Origin: Larkinella rosea
GTDB taxonomy: Bacteria > Bacteroidota > Bacteroidia > Cytophagales > Spirosomataceae
Reading direction: 5' to 3'
Length of the DNA: 64,000 nt
Assembly: GCF_003858635.1 (NCBI RefSeq)
Contig: NZ_RQJO01000015.1
Location: 248,001-312,000, forward strand
Shown here: in pieces, positions 63,511 to 64,000 of the stretch
Layout of the letters: each line of letters opens with the position of its first letter
Position numbering within the stretch: position 1 is the stretch's first letter
The notes under the pieces: generated by a model
Told to the model about the DNA's origin: nothing
What the model saw: the letters and a program-made list of their open reading frames with translations, nothing else
Database searches by the model: none
Position numbers and translations under genes: made by a program

Positions 63511-64000
<490 letters not shown>

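Overview
The window looks like a chromosomal segment of a Bacteroidota bacterium of the order Cytophagales, most like Spirosoma, Larkinella or related Spirosomaceae (inference). The signs are a surface protein with a type IX secretion C-terminal domain, two giant beta-propeller sensor kinases, an S23-type four-helix-bundle gene, a GH109 enzyme, promoters of the Bacteroidota form (TTG, about 20 nt, TAnnTTTG) and mostly weak Shine-Dalgarno sequences. I see no rRNA, tRNA, CRISPR array, insertion sequence or prophage.

Layout. (1) 1-280 is the 5' end of a BioF-type synthase; beside it, 281-522 is a gene-free stretch with four DnaA-box-like 9-mers. (2) 523-4526, minus strand, is a compact amino-sugar operon: murQ, an MDR oxidoreductase, a Tat-exported GH109 enzyme and nagB. 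(3) 4692-18090, plus strand, is a long branched-chain amino acid operon: ilvD, ilvB, ilvN, a membrane protein, ilvC, ilvA, leuC, leuD, leuB, leuA. Two toxin-antitoxin-like pairs sit inside it, MNT/HEPN before leuC and DUF433/DUF5615 before leuD. Each downstream leu gene overlaps the toxin-like gene by 4 nt. A hairpin terminator ends the operon and prmA follows. (4) 19078-32706 holds envelope functions: a 1597-residue secreted protein, upp, an outer-membrane barrel, gmhA, an AsmA-like protein, an O-methyltransferase, a cupin and another barrel. (5) 33373-45444 holds a sensor kinase with a LuxR-type regulator, an amino acid permease, crcB, a carboxypeptidase, an ECF sigma factor with a membrane partner, an esterase, an ArsR/SRPBCC pair and an ABC-F protein. 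(6) 45732-50807 is a T9SS surface protein with about sixteen 50-residue repeats. (7) 50989-63313, minus strand, holds a sulfide:quinone-reductase-like flavoprotein, a peroxiredoxin, a LytTR regulator with its giant kinase, an ankyrin protein, a nucleotidyltransferase, a DAPG-hydrolase/FAD-oxidase fusion and a Crp/Fnr regulator. katG starts at the right edge, divergent from the regulator.

Three families of palindromic repeats lie between or inside genes. One (GTACCCACGGACT core) follows ilvB and supplies the prmA stop codon. One nested 156-bp element sits next to the ABC-F gene. A GACCATTGAC-type repeat flanks a broken S23 gene and also lies in frame inside the adjacent sensor kinase. The most unusual points are the two toxin-antitoxin-like modules translationally coupled to leucine biosynthesis genes, the hydrolase-flavoprotein fusion, the repeat-bounded S23 pseudogene and the DnaA-box cluster. 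Coordinates of short sites were counted by hand and may be off by one.
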